Positions 22,540 through 35,762 of a DNA stretch of 64,000 bases are shown here, piece by piece. Location of the stretch: NCBI GenBank assembly GCA_028554795.2, contig JAPYKE020000280.1, positions 1 through 64,000 of the forward strand. The letters run 5' to 3'. Position 1 is the first letter of the stretch; each line of letters opens with the position of its first letter. Origin of the DNA: Sinohyriopsis cumingii. Its lineage: Eukaryota > Mollusca > Bivalvia > Unionida > Unionidae. The notes beneath the pieces are model-generated. The model was not told where the DNA came from. It worked only from the letters and a program-made list of their open reading frames with translations, and searched no databases. The position numbers were made by a program, and so were the translations under genes.

Positions 22540-22604
22540 TATCTAATGCAGAGGAGGCAGAGATAGATGAGCCTGACATTTTTTTAAAGCCCCCCACCAA
22601 CTAA
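22540..22604 (+). CDS. Terminal exon of the CARD-like host gene
   Basis: Begins after the acceptor acattacttttcag in phase 1, matching the phase 1 exit of 18615-18804. It reads SNAEEAEIDEPDIFLKPPTN and then TAA at 22602-22604. The tail is acidic and proline-ended with no motif known to me. The plus frame of the preceding minisatellite reads through into this exon without a stop, so intron retention would give a repeat-bearing isoform in the same frame. Confidence 0.5.
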
Positions 22605-25600
22605 ATTTTGGTTGGATTTGTTGTTATCAATAGGTAGATGAGCTGATCAGATGTTTATACCATTGGAATTGTTTAATTTTACAAGCAAATATCTATTTTA
22701 AGCTGAAACTTGCTTTATTGAAAAATTGGGATAATTTAGGTCAGAAGAAAACAAAGCTCGGAAACCCTTAGATAGCATAAGTTTAATAAGTCTCAGATTA
22801 TATATGTCTTTTTGCAGCAAATGCATCTTTGGACATGGATGTATCTTTTCCTGGGAATTCCTTGGATGCTGTTTAGCCGAAAAGGATTCAAATGGAACTG
22901 ACAGCAGCAGTATACATGCAAGCAGTGAATAAACATCTAGGAAATTCATAGTAAAGCTGTGCTATGCAAAAACTAATCATCAGACAGTAGTTTATATAGC
23001 CAGAATCCCATTATACCAATGAGTTTGAAACCTGATAAGGACAGTCACCTTGTTAATGCAACCAACATTAGGGAGACCACTTTATTAGTAATTATATGGT
23101 ACTTTTTTAATTGGATAAATGTTTTAGAAATGCATTTATTATCAAGATTATAAGTTAAGCAGCAGATTGGCTAAGGCCTGTTTAACAGTTATAAATGCTT
23201 CAGTATCACTAGTACATTTTCTCTCTCTCTCTCTCTCATTCTGTGAATTGAGGAGCACATAACTTTTGTGAACTACAAAATTTATTGTTGTTCAACTAAA
23301 ATATTCAACATTCCTTGTACAAATGTATTTTTATACATGTATCCATTTTTAGAGAATTATTGATTTATTTATATTTTCTTCATTTAATTTTGAATTTTGA
23401 TGGAAAAATTTACTTTGACATTTTCGTTAACTGGATTTTATCCATTGAGAGATTATACAATATTGTTGAGGAAGTGACTGAATGTAGATAATCATACCTG
23501 TGATGAAATTCTGAATTCCATGGAACAGATAATTTCCAGCTGTATACTTGTACACATTTATCTGAACAACTGCAATTTCAAATTCATGATTTTATGTTAA
23601 ACGTTATCTCATTGAAGTTTCAACATCCAGTAAAGAGATAGAACATAATTATAATTTTTGTCCACAGGTCGTATCATCAAATGAAAATGAATGAGTTGAC
23701 ATTGTCAGATTTTAGGTTGTTTATGTTTCTGCTATTTCATGCATGAAAAAAATGTTACAGTTTCATTTGATTTATTATCTGTTTTATTATCTGTGACCAG
23801 AAGAGATCCAATGGTTGTTCATCTGTTCTGGATTTTGAAACTTTGTTATCTAACTAAGGCGTTGGAAAATAAAAACAATTATTCGTATCATTAGAGCTCA
23901 GACCCATCACCACTGGCATCATACCTGATTTATGACTCAGACTTGCCATTCCTCTAATCCACACAGCAGGATAAAAGTTATTTAATGCTATACATGGCCA
24001 CATTGAATGCATGTGTAACTGTATATTTTATAGTTTTGTTTACTCTCAGTTAAATAGTTTTGTTTACCTTCAGTGATATTTGTCTTGTTCATACCTTCTT
24101 TTCTAACTTAGTGAAAAAAGTTAATAAAGAAAACAATGTGTGATATTTAGTGGCTGCACTGATTGTTGCTTTTATGTAGTGCAGAAATAGTTGACATTTT
24201 TGTAAACTTTTCCAGTACAACACTAGCAAGGGTTATTAATATATTTATAGTCAAGTTTTATCTCAAAACAATTTGCTTTTTATATGTAAATTTTGACTCA
24301 GATATTTTAGACATTGGTTTCAAATATGTCAGTTTTTAAGACATTGGAGATGTAGATTTATGTTATTTAATTTATAGCTGTATCATATTCGTATTCCTAA
24401 ATAATTAAATCAAACAATATAATTTTGTCTTTCAGTTAGAGGAGAACAACTGCTTGTAACAAGTAGTTTGTATGAAATGTAGAATATTTATAAAATGTAA
24501 TATTTGTATCTTAGAACTTCAATCAAGTTTGCCTCTATTCAGAATGAACACAAAAAATATACTAAAAGGTAGATCTTTGTTTCATATTTTATACAATTAT
24601 GATCTCACAGTGTCAGCTGAGCTGAAAATCTCAATGGTGCTTGTCAACCTTCTGCTGTGATTAATTTTAATTTTGTTAAGTGGGCTTTGATAAGCTTGTT
24701 TCACTGCACATTTATCAGGCATCAAGGATGACTGTATAGTCATAATGTCACAATTTTTTTATTCAGAACCTTGGTTTTTCACATCGATGTAAACCCCAAC
24801 ACAGACTATTTTTCTCACAGCATTTCCCATTCCAATCGATCTAGCAGATTTGATAACCTTACTTTCTTATCTCAGTCATAGAGTCCTCTTTCTAGGAAAT
24901 ACTTTTCAGGGGAAGCAACCCTTTGTCATATTCTGCTTTGCCAGATGGAGTTTTAAAATCTAGTAACAACAACAAGAACTTAAAACTAAAGAAAAAATAA
25001 AAAACAACCTTACCTTACCCCTGTAACACATGTGGATGCACATGGGCCAAATGAGCAATGATTTAACCATCTGAACAACTACCACATTACACTGTTACAT
25101 TGTCGTTTTCTTTTGCATTTTTTTTCTTCTTTCAATTTGTTATGTAAGAGGAGCAAATATAGTTGGATTATACTGAGTAATCATTTATATTTTCAAAAGA
25201 CATAATACTGAATGACCTACATACAAAACTGGAGTACTGATGAATACTGTACATGTCGGATGTGCTAACTATATTGCCAATGTGCAGGTTGTTTTTTTTT
25301 AAAATTTGAATATGAAGTACTGGGTGAGAAAAATAATATATGTTGGGGACTGCACCATGAGATAAAATCCCAGTTGCAGGGTTACATTATTAGTCTCCCA
25401 ATGAGGGAGATACATATAGGGAGACAATACAACCTTATTACTGGGATTTGAACCTAAACTGCACATTGAAATTGTGACATTTATTTATTTTATTTATTTT
25501 TATGATCTTTAATAAGTATTAATGAAATTATTTATTACTCTTCCATCTGTGATTAAATTTATTACAAAGGGTTCAAAATCCAATCTGATACTCTTCCTCC

Positions 25601-26698
25601 CTATCTCTCACTGTGTGTGTGTGTGTGTGTGTGTATGTCTTGAAAATCTATTCTGAATGTGAGTTAATAGCCAGTAGAATAACTACTTTTGTACTGGAGT
25701 GCTTTGACATTGAAAATGTATATATTAGCAAACAGCCAGGGTAAATTTCAGCACTGTTTATTAAGTGTACCTGTCCAGTTTTTTTAAAAGTATACATCAA
25801 GTTTAAAATGATAACAACCTCAGCAACACAAATTCTCATTTATTTGCAATAACTGTATGAATCTGTTTCATTTTGAAATATAATACATTACATATAATGG
25901 TAGATGCAGAAATTGCTGTACAAATCAGTCACTTTCACAAGTTATTTGGAGTAATTTTCTGCAAGTCATTATGGGTAAAACTGGTACAGTGTTCTGCTTG
26001 CGCTAATTCAACTCCTGTATCACTTAGAATTTGTGCACAGTAAAACCTAATAACAGTTCTACTCAAGGGAGCTAATTGCTCATCATTCCTCTAGATCTGT
26101 CAGCAGAGGGAGGCAAATGTGTTTTACAAACAAATCTGTTTTGTATTTTTTTAATAGGTAGCTCATGTTCATTTTTGGATTACATAAGATTAATGGGTTT
26201 GATTTTATAAAATGTATGCAACGATGGTTAGTGAGTTTTACATCTTTGTTTTCACCGCTCTTCTTTCACTGATGATTAAAATAATGAACTTTGTTTACAA
26301 AAAAGCTGACAGTGTAAAGAAGATTAGTGAGTTCTCTTTTCTTAAGTGACCTTTGTGACCAAATCATGAAATATATAAACTGCAGAAGACTGTCACAAAT
26401 TTCAATGTATCATATGTTTTCATCATAATAGCAAAGTATGCACATCTGTCAGAAAGATAGCATAATATATGACCTGAAATATGTTTATACTTTTTTAGTG
26501 TATACATTTTAAATCAAAATTTTCCATACATACCTTTATCACAGAAGTCTAGAAAGTTTTATGACAAATCATTCTTCACTTGTATGTAATATTTCCAGAA
26601 AAATAATCATCAAATACCTGTATAAATGGAATGTTTGTTAAATTTAAATTTTTTATTGAAACATATTTAATTAATCTAGTGTTTTGTAGTTGGCTTTA
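22605..26698. other. AT-rich intergenic stretch
   Basis: No coding region was found on either strand. Small features are CT and GT runs near 23221 and 25613. A few 60-residue frames are compositionally like non-coding DNA. Confidence 0.5.
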
Positions 26699-26945
26699 GG
26701 AGGCCCTGTAGTGGTCTAAAGTGCTCACCGTTCTGGATCACTGCCATCTCACCTCTGTCTGTGTGGGTTCGAGTCTTGGGCTTGGCCATTGTGGGTATGT
26801 GAGAAAGCTTGCCATTAGGTTCTTGTGGGTCGGTGGTTCTTTCTGGGGGGTTTCCCAGTTCTTCCTCCACAATTTGTACTGCCCACCATGTATAGCCTAT
26901 CTTGTGCTGAAAAATGGCATTAAATCCTACAACAAAAACAACAAT
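26699..26945 (+). mobile_element. SINE family A, full-length copy
   Basis: Head (ctgtagtggtctaaagtgct), B box gggttcgagtct, body gagaaagcttgccattagg, end gtgctgaaaaatggcattaa and an ACA-rich tail. Confidence 0.8.
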
Positions 26946-26986
26946 AGTAAACTTTGAGAGAGTGTTTTATTGTTGAATGTATTGTT

Positions 26987-27278
26987 GGCAGTAACAGTGG
27001 TTAGCACGACTGCCTCAGATGTGGGTTGCGGGCTTGAACCCTGGCTGAGTCATACCAAAGTCTTATACAAATGTTACTAGCTTTGCGCTCATCATTAAGA
27101 GGTTAGTGATATGACTGGTTGGCCTGGTATCAGGATAATGTGACTGGGCGGGAATGTCTGCAGCATGATGTCCCAGTGCTAGACATCACTATAAACTGTC
27201 ACACTGCAGACATCATAGCAGTATGACTGGAAAATTATTAAAGCTATTTTAAAAGTTCAAATGACACACACATACACA
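26987..27278 (+). mobile_element. SINE family B, full-length copy
   Basis: Head with acagtggttagcacgac and cttgaaccctgg, then the family body and tail (gacatcactataaactgtca, CA run). Confidence 0.75.
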
Positions 27279-27897
27279 GTACTTGCCAGACGATAATGGA
27301 GTAAGCATTAGAATAAACCCCAAAGTTTCAGAGCTCTACCCGAGTAATTTTTGCAAATGTTGAACTTGGTCAACCTTGTAGAATCATTATTACTGTTTCA
27401 TTTAGTAGAGAATTAGTTTTAAAAGCAAAAATATCTGTACTTGTAAGATAAGTGAGTACTGGTGATATTGCAAAATTGATTACAAAATTGCACACATTAA
27501 ACTAGCTGGTAGTGATCTTATGTAAAAAGGAAGATTGCAACAGTTCATATGTTCCAGTAATTTTCCAGAATTATAATATATTCCTAGCCCCACCCCACAC
27601 TGAAATCCACTAATGTATAATATAATTTCAGTCCTTTTTTCTAACATCAGGAAATCTCATGTCATTATGATACCTCATCCATGTGGAAAAAAACAAAATT
27701 GTCACTTTAATCCATTTTTTTCTTTACATTAAGAAGTTATGCAAGTGTCATAATTTTTAGACATTTCCTGTTATAAACATGAATGTAAAGTTTCATCTGC
27801 AGACTTTAATCCAATCCTTTAATTTAGTAAATTCTATAAGTTTCTGAATTTTGAGATATTTTCTAATATCAAAATAAATAAAAACATTCATTTACAG
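27279..27897. other. AT-rich, no gene seen
   Basis: No open frame, repeat or RNA gene recognised. Confidence 0.4.
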
Positions 27898-27933
27898 ATG
27901 TTTCCACAGTTTATGATGGGAATTATCATAAAG
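27898..27933 (+). CDS. Possible mini-exon of unknown gene
   Basis: A 36-nt segment lies between catttacag and gtaaat. In phase 1-1 it reads VSTVYDGNYHK. It resembles the linker exons in size and phase but lies beyond the stop at 22604, so it would need to belong to another transcript. Chance occurrence is quite possible. Confidence 0.2.
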
Positions 27934-27989
27934 GTAAATATCTCATTCATATAGGTACTTAATTATTTTATGTACGACCTTCATTCTTT

Positions 27990-28065
27990 CCATGACCTTG
28001 AACAGTTAATATTTGATGACCTTGAAAAGTCAATATTCTGTGACCTTGAACAGTTAATATTCCAT
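27990..28065 (+). repeat. 29-bp tandem repeat, three copies
   Basis: Unit tgaccttgaacagttaatat with minor changes. Confidence 0.8.
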
Positions 28066-28734
28066 GTCCTATGCTGTCATTGAAAAGTTACATAAATGAT
28101 TATAGTAATATCTGCAATACATGCAGCATTTCTTGGCTATTTTAAAACAAAAAATGATGAGAATTACAGTCAATGCTTTTACTAGGATAGCTTTTTTTTC
28201 TTCCGAAGAACAAAAATGTTTAAATGGAAAATACTATGGTACTTATACCTTAGAAAAGAACTGTGCAATGATTCAGATCTACTTGTCATTGCTTGGTACC
28301 AATGATTTAAATAACACACTACCATAAATAAATGTAGGTTTTCTGTGCAATATTTTTGGCTCAATATTTTGCATTTTTGTTAATTTGTAATAGTTATTAA
28401 ATAGGTTACATGTGTTACTGTACACTAAAATACCAAATATTTAAATTCCCTAAGATAGTTTTTTGTTTGTATTCTTGATAATGTAAGGTTGATTGTGTAT
28501 TAAAGACATTTATATTGATTTTTATATTGGAGTGGCAGTCAGTCAAGCTACTCTGCAATATACACTTCACAGTCAATAAATTTTTCTATACCTTTGACAT
28601 GTATTGACTTGTTTTTCATAATTTTTTCAGTCCTGGGATATTTTCATGGCTGATAAAAGGTCAGACTTTATTCCAATGTAATTGAAGCCTCTGAAACCTT
28701 TGAACACAGTTGTAACAAAAGACTGCACGAGGTC

Positions 28735-28860
28735 TAAAAATATTAGAGTTTTGACAGCAGTGTCAGCATGTTAGGTAATGGAAAGCTATAAGTATGATAC
28801 TGTCATTGACTTTAGTCAGGGTGTTCCTTGTATCATTTAGAACCAACTCAGGATAATGAT
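28735..28860 (-). pseudogene. Decayed paralogue of the exon-like unit at 28907
   Basis: Minus-strand reading YPELVLNDTRNTLTKVNDSI aligns with LPEAVLNEARNILTTTNELI of the neighbouring unit. It has stops shortly before and after and no clear splice sites. Confidence 0.35.
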
Positions 28861-28906
28861 AGGTTACAGTGACCTATCTTACATTGATTTCTTTTACATT
28901 TACAGG

Positions 28907-29046
28907 TTAAATAAGTGGCAGTTCTTCAGATATAGATTTGATAAGTTCATTGGTTGTAGTGAGGATGTTTCTTGCCTCATTCAGAACTGCCTCAGGCAGA
29001 ATAACCTTCAGGGTGACCTTCTTTTCTTCTTTAAAGGTGGTCATTA
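28907..29046 (-). CDS. Possible terminal exon of an unknown minus-strand gene
   Basis: On the minus strand, acceptor atctttcccag leads in phase 1 into 46 codons containing EEKKVTLKVILPEAVLNEAR and NILTTTNELIKSISEELP and ending at TAA (28907-28909). The sequence is amphipathic and helical in appearance. A diverged copy 50 bases further on supports former coding function. I do not recognise the family, and no upstream exon was found. Confidence 0.3.
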
Positions 29047-30891
29047 CTGGGAAAGATTTAGTTAAATGCCCGAACTCGTATAACTGCATAATAGTTTTTT
29101 TTGATGTAATATGGTTAGAATATAGATTTGCTTTTTGGGGAACCACCATGTATGGGAAATATGTAACAGTGACAGGAGGGATCCAGGAATGTCATTTAAG
29201 AGGTGTAAACAAATAGACATGGAGTCTATGAGATTTAACCCCAGGTTACGGGGCCAAGAGGGTGAAGTCCCCAGAAGCTTCTTCATCTGAAGCATTTCCA
29301 GAGCATAATCATAAAAAATAGCTGTAAAGAAAAGCTACTCTAGCCAACATTTGATTTTGCAGTTCATTGGGGTGGGTGGGTGGTACAATTACTGGCACTA
29401 CACCCCCTTCCCAATTTGCTCCTGTATTACTGTTACATGTTAACTGTTTACTAGAGGACTAAAGTTTCATATTTGTAAATAATCTCTAGCTGTTGGGGAT
29501 ATACATGGTGCTAGTTTAGAGCCATCCTCAGCTGTTCTTGGTGGCAGTAAGTCACTGTGACCTAATTTTTCACTGGATAGCAAACAAACTCCATCCAATG
29601 GACTTTTGAGTTGAGCAATCCCAGTAAAAGGAAGGGCACAGTGACCCAGTTAGTACTTTTTATACTAAAGACATTGCTTTTTATAGATAGTACACTTGGT
29701 ATCTTTATTTGGCTCAGATTATTGATTGGGAGCCTACCATGTAAAATATTTTTTTGTCCTATTTTTTTAAAAACATGAGTCATTGATTGCTGTTACTGGA
29801 GTATCATGATATTACTCATGCAAGCGTATGTGTGCATGCACACATGCTTGTACTAAAAGTAACACATAACTTCTATGTTTTCTTTGAACCATGCTTTGAT
29901 AACAGAGTGGACAAGGCGTAATTAGACCATACATTGGTGGCATCCCCACTCTCTGTCATACCATCCATCACTTTTTTGCAGCCTCCCAAAGCTTACATAA
30001 ATATATTTCTTTTAAAGTCCCATCTCACTACCTACCATAAACACAAAATCTGTGTATGTTTAAAGTATACGCTGCCTGGGTCTATGGAGCAATAAATACT
30101 TCTACTGGAAAACCATGCCACCTTGACTCAGCTGCCACCTTGACTCAGCATATGATTTTATAATACTTGTTCTAATAATCTATCCCTCACAGTACTCACT
30201 GCAGTTCCATTACAACATTGTAACAAATTATGTTTAAATTTTACATGACAAAAAAAAAAACTAGTTATTAGTCTGACTGAGCCCTCATCCCCAAGATGGC
30301 TTAAATGGGCTTCTTCTATGAATGTACTTGTTACTACAATTCCTCTATCAATGTTTTGACCTGACAGAAATCCAAATCTTTCACACAAGCACAAAATGGT
30401 CACAACATTTTTTGATCAATTCTTCGTCACACTTTGCTTGAATACCTAATGGCATGGATATTGGGTGAGCATTAATCAGCAATATATTTACTACGTATAT
30501 TTGTGAATCCATTGTGAAACATAGTGAGAGCTTGGCCATTAAACACTGGTTGCTAACAAGTATGTGTGGAAAGAGGCATGCATGAAGGGAAATTAGCAGC
30601 AAAATGTGCCTATTTATCTGGCCAGAAATCAAGGCAGTGCTGGCAGACTACTGAAAAACAGCATCATATACTTAAGTTGTGCTGTAAATAAACCTTGAAT
30701 AAAGACGTGTCCTTTACTGTCATCCTGACAGACAAGACACTGCTAATAATGAATTTATTATGATCTCACAGTCTTGGACTCTTCTATTGGCTATTATTTT
30801 GTTTTTACCATTTCATCAATTACAATGCAGCCTGGATATAATATTGTATGGTATTGTATTTATTGACTTCATCTATGATAAGCTTGAACTC
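29047..30891. other. Unassigned stretch
   Basis: Nothing secure. Two minus frames (30381-30632 and 30158-30403) read like one protein broken by a frame change near 30390 (with CDEELIKKCCDHF and RGIVVTSTFIEEAHLSHLG). They may be a decayed gene or element of unknown family. Confidence 0.35.
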
Positions 30892-31149
30892 GGGGGCCCC
30901 AAGTGGCCGAGTGGTCTAAAGTACTCACTGTTCCGGATCACTGCCATCTCACCTTTGTCTCTGTGGGTTCGAGTCCAAGGCTTGGCTAGCATGGGTAAGT
31001 GGGAAAGCCCGCCAGTAGCTTCTCGTGGGTCAGTTGTTCTTCCCTGGGTTTTCCAGGGTTCTTCCTCTACCAGTTATTCTGGCCACCTTGTATAGCCTAT
31101 CTTGTGCTGAAAAATGGCATTAAACCCTAGAAAAACAACAACAACAAAA
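30892..31149 (+). mobile_element. SINE family A, full-length copy
   Basis: Head ggggccccaagtggccgagt, B box gggttcgagtcc, body and end gtgctgaaaaatggcattaa with an ACA tail. Confidence 0.8.
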
Positions 31150-31175
31150 GCTTGAACTCAGTTGGAGATGGCCAG

Positions 31176-31310
31176 TAGTTCCTATTGGGGTTTTGGGTTC
31201 TTACTAGGTTTTTCCATGATTCTTCCTCCGTCACTTATACTGGCTGCCACATATAGCCTATCTTGCAATGAGTAATGGTATTAAATCCTGAAACAACAGC
31301 AACATCAACC
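31176..31310 (+). mobile_element. SINE family A, 5'-truncated copy
   Basis: Only the 3' half is present (cttcctccgtcacttatact, catatagcctatcttg, an ACA-rich tail). It lies directly behind another copy. Confidence 0.65.
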
Positions 31311-31680
31311 GGAGATGGTATCACATCGTGTCTTGGATGTGTAATTCCTGCATGAGCAGCAAGTCATTAAGCTGTATGTTGGTTATTTCTGCAGGCCAAC
31401 ACCTTTAAAGGTAAGACAATAGCAAATTCAAAGACTGACCAATAGTACTTGAAAAGATATTGGATAAGTTTATTGATATACCTGAGAGAAATTGATCTTC
31501 AGTACTTGCCATGCCAACATATTTGCAGAGATGAAGAACATGCACAACACTTAAAGAATCTTTTGACTCAAATAGATGAGAAATCAGGTTCAGAAGCTAA
31601 AAAAATTGTGACAAGAAACATTTCCGTGATGATGTAAACAAAATTCCTTGTCATATCCTTGACATATTTGATGATATGGA

Positions 31681-32143
31681 TGAATGACGATCAAGATAAA
31701 TATTGGGATATGAAAAGCTGCTTTTGGAGTTTATTGACAATCATGATAAATATTGGAATATGAAAGCTGCTATTGGAGTTTATTGACAATCATGATAAAT
31801 ATTGGAATATGAAAGCTGCTATTGGAGTTTATTGACAAACATGATAACTATTGGAATATGAAAAGCTGCTATTGGAGTTTATTGACAATCATGATAAATA
31901 TTGGCATATGAAAATCTGCTATTGAGGTTTATTGAAAATCATGATAAATATTGGGATATGAAAAGCTGCTGTTGGAGTTTATTGACAATCATGATAAATG
32001 TTGGAATATGAAAAGCTGCTATTGGAGTTTATCGACAATGATGATAAATATTGGAATATGAAAAGCTGCTATTGGAGTTTATCGACAATGATGATAAATA
32101 TTGGAATATGAAAAGCTGCTATTGGAGTTTATTGACAATTATG
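31681..32143. repeat. Minisatellite, about 51-bp unit, nine copies
   Basis: Unit with tattgacaatcatgataaat and atgaaaagctgctattggag. Confidence 0.9.
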
Positions 32144-32573
32144 CTCCAAAAAAGCTAAACTGACCCCAAAATGACCCACTTTCCTACTTGAACATTGAAC
32201 TTAAAAAGGCCAATCATATGGCACATAACAAAATTTAAAAGTTTAAAACTCAGCAGTTCTAGGAGGCTTACAAAAACAAAAAAACTTCTCCAAACGCAGA
32301 AGACAATCTATCACACTATATTTCTTTGAAAGGTGCAAAGTGGCCAAAAATGTAAGGACTTTTAGCCTACCATTAAACCATTGTTATCGTCCAAAATTAA
32401 AGGTTCGGACTGTAACATCCTCCTCCTGGATGGAGATCCCTGTTCACTGAACAAACAGATGTGTGTGAAATTTGCAATGAATATTACATAAACATTGCTA
32501 AAACTAATGGGTCACGTGACTTTACGGATCACGCTACTACTCACCCTGGCATACAACTTGTCCTTGATAACTG

Positions 32574-33205
32574 ACCATCTGAAAATACCAGAGCAAGTTC
32601 AGCAAATTATGAAAAGCCTTGATAAAATGAAATCTACAGGTGTTGACAACATACCACCTAAATTGCTTAAAATATGTGTGGCAGGATCATATATTTCACA
32701 ATTTTATATATTCATGTTTAAATTGGGCAGAATTAAGTATTTTATTATTCTATTTAATTAATGTTCATTACTAGCTGAAATAATGTCACAGTTTCAGTTA
32801 TGTGTTGTTCTTACTTTGTACACATTTAGTCATTTAGGCAACCTTGAACCAATATTACTTGTTCAAGTTCTGCTTACTTTTGCATCCCCTTTATGCTCAG
32901 AAATTTTCACAAACATTTCAATATTCGTGTTAACAAAGGGACATTTCCAGATCATTTTAAAGAAGGACAGCTATCCTAATCCCTATTGACAAGGGTCAAC
33001 TAGAGACCAGTTTGCAATATACTTTGCACGTCCAGATTTTTTGAAAACCTCTATGCAATCAGGTACAACCGCATTTCAATAAAAAAATGTCAAGGCTTTC
33101 TATCTGCCTTTAAAAAAATGTACGGATGTCAAACAATTCTATTGAAACTGGTGGAGGACTGTAGAGGTGCACTGGACAGTTTATTCAGTGTTGTTGCAAC
33201 ACTGA
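32574..33205 (+). pseudogene. Non-LTR retrotransposon A, 5' part of RT
   Basis: Broken frames show the RT N-terminal pattern (MKSLDKMKSTGVDNIPPKLL near 32610-32670) and later YGCQTILLKLVEDCRGALDS with VATLMDSKEALD (33120-33230). This is the region around RT motifs 1-A of Jockey/CR1-like elements. It is interrupted by retrotransposon B; the continuation lies at 34736. Confidence 0.6.
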
Positions 33206-34690
33206 TGGACTCAAAAGAGGCATTGGACAGACGTACGCAGAGCTTCATCGTCGAAAGACAAAAGTCACTAAACTCGATAAACTAACTAAAAACTATTTTG
33301 TATAACCGAAAACAACGCGTTAAACCGGTATCTATTATCTCTGCTTTAGATAGCGGAAAGATTACAGTCCTCACCCTCCTTGATTTGTCTGCAGCTTTTA
33401 GCACAATAGACCATATATTATTTCACCAGCATGTATTTGGCATTCATGATACAGCCTTACTGTGGTTCAAGTCATACTTGGTCAACAGGACACAAATTGT
33501 GTCTGCAAATGGAATACACTCCAGCCCAGTTAATCTAAGTTGTGGTGTTCCACTGAGATCTGTTCTTGGAACTTTTCCCTTCATTCTCTACACTCACCCG
33601 CTCTCAAGTGTCATAGATCATCATCCAGTGTCTCACAAATTGTACGCTAACGACACCCAAATATACAAATCTAGCCACCCAACTGAAGTTGATGCTACCA
33701 TCCAAGGTGTAGAGAGGTGCATTTCTGATGTGAAATCATGGATGACATGTAATAAGCTGCAGATGAACGATGATAAAACTGAGGCCATTCTAATCACAAC
33801 ACAAAGACTTTCTAATTCACATCCTTTACCTCAAACAATAAATATCAGTAACACCAACATTAAATTCACACAATCAGTACGAAACCTAGGTGTCACTCTG
33901 GACAGTACTCTCATGTTGCACCAACATGACATGAACATATGCAAGGCTGCATATCTTGAGCTGAGACCCATCAGCTCCATTCGCAAATATCTTTCAGCTG
34001 ATGCCACTAAAACACTTGTTTCTTCATTAGTACTTTTAAGACTGGTCTATTGTAACTCAATTATGTCTGGTTCATCTCAATATCTACTTCAGAAACATCA
34101 AAAAGTTAAACACACAGCTGCTCGGATCATACTTAAAATACCATGATCAGAGCACACCTCCCCGCTGCTCTGTACCCTACACTGGCTATCCATTTGATCC
34201 AGAATCAAACACAAATTTTGTTCTCTGTGTTACGTTTCACTGACGGACTCCAGTCCAACATATACCTATCCGACCTCACCCATGTGTACACACCAGTAAG
34301 ATACTTACGCTCCTCCTCTGACAATCGTATACTCATTATTCCCATTACAAAAACGAAGTCATATGGACAATGTTCTTTTGCATACAGGGACCAGCAACGT
34401 GGAATGAATTGTCCACTGAACTTAGACATAAAGATACAGTGATCCCATTCAAGAGTGCATTTAAAACTCACTTATTGTGACTGCAAGAACAAACTTAAAG
34501 ACCTAATAATGTTTCCTTCCTTAAATATTTACAGCATGTTTTTTGTGTTTTCTAATTTCATGGTGTTTGTTTTTTGTAATAATATCATTATATATGTTTT
34601 TTTATATTATAGGTGTGGTCTAATGTTGTAACGCGCTTAGAGCTTCTAAAGATTAGGCGCTATACAAAGTCCTCATTATTATTATTATTA

Positions 34691-34723
<33 letters not shown>

Positions 34724-34735
34724 CCTTTTATAGTA
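33206..34735 (+). mobile_element. Non-LTR retrotransposon B (CR1/L2-like), nested
   Basis: A 5'-truncated copy. A 282-residue frame (33298-34146) has motif A as LDLSAAFSTIDH, motif B region CGVPLRSVLG, and motif C as KLYANDTQIY. The first Asp of the catalytic YADD pair is Asn. Then come GVTLDSTL and the thumb. A TGA at 34144-34146 breaks the frame before the C-terminal part (34143-34442 in another frame: YLSDLTHVYTPVRYLRSSSD). The 3' end has gcgctatacaaa and an ATT microsatellite (34675-34721), the usual tail of CR1/L2-type elements. It is inactive. Confidence 0.75.
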
Positions 34736-35470
34736 ATTGGAAATGGCCTTCAAAGACGTATCACAAGGCTATTTAATATCTTTAAAAATGACAGGTTCTA
34801 CTTCACAAAACAAACAACGCTATATAATTATGCTGACGAAAGTATCATATCTTAAAGTTCAGAATAAGTTAATATCTGTTCTACAAAATGAGGGCAAGCT
34901 AATGACTGAAGCAACTTGCATGCAAGCGAACCCGCAGATATTCCAAGCAAGTGTTCATGGCAAAAGGACGCAAAAAGTAACCAATGTCATTATAGAAAAC
35001 CATAAAATACCATATCAGGACTGTGTGAATCTCCTCGGAGTAGATATTGATTCTCAACTAAATTTTAGCAACCAGATATCTAAGATGTGTGAAAGTGCTG
35101 CAAGACAATTAAACGTCTGGCAATATTTCGGCCATCATTTGTTTACTAATACTAAACGATTAATCTACAAATGGTTCATTAAGTCAGATTACAACTACTG
35201 TCCCCCCATATGTGGCATTTCTGTAGCAAACGTAACTCGGACAAAACGTGGAAAATACAGTATAAGGCACTAAAACTGGTTATCGAGGATTTTACTAGGT
35301 CGTATGATTCTCTGCTACGAAAAGCAAACCTTCCTATCCTTCACATTAGTAGACTAAGATATATGGCAGTTGAATTATACATGATACTTTACAACAACAT
35401 AAAAACCTACCTGATTACTTGGATAATCTCGTCACTTTTGAAAACTGCAAATACAACCTAAGAAAACAAA
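34736..35470 (+). pseudogene. Non-LTR retrotransposon A, 3' part of RT
   Basis: The readings ITRLFNIFKNDRFYFTKQTT and LYNYADESII give RT motif C as YADE. VNLLGVDIDSQLNFSNQISK and SAARQLNVWQYFGHHLFTN, then a further frame (35210-35461), follow the same element type as 32574-33205. About 110 residues between the two parts are missing. Several frame changes are present. Confidence 0.6.
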
Positions 35471-35762
35471 ATTTGGCAACATCGCCAAGAGTAATGGCTA
35501 CAAGGTATGATAAGCTCTTTTTCAGATTTGACACTCTCAAAACAAAGAATAGCCCCTGTTCACAATGAATTCAAACGGCTGATTTACACATGTTCTGTCC
35601 GCACTGTAAATAATTTTTATTGTATTTTGATAGATTACTTCATTTGTAAGGGAAAATATGAATGAGTTTTTGGATGGAATACTGCACGACCTTGGGAGTG
35701 CAGTACATGTATATCCATCCGACAAAACGAGTTCATATCTTCCTATACAAATGCAGTAACCT
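35471..35762. other. No gene seen
   Basis: AT-rich; 3' debris of retrotransposon A may extend into it. Confidence 0.4.

Noticed and set aside
30158..30632. Minus-strand gene
   Set aside because: Two frames could be one broken protein, but no domain, splice site or paralogue supports it.
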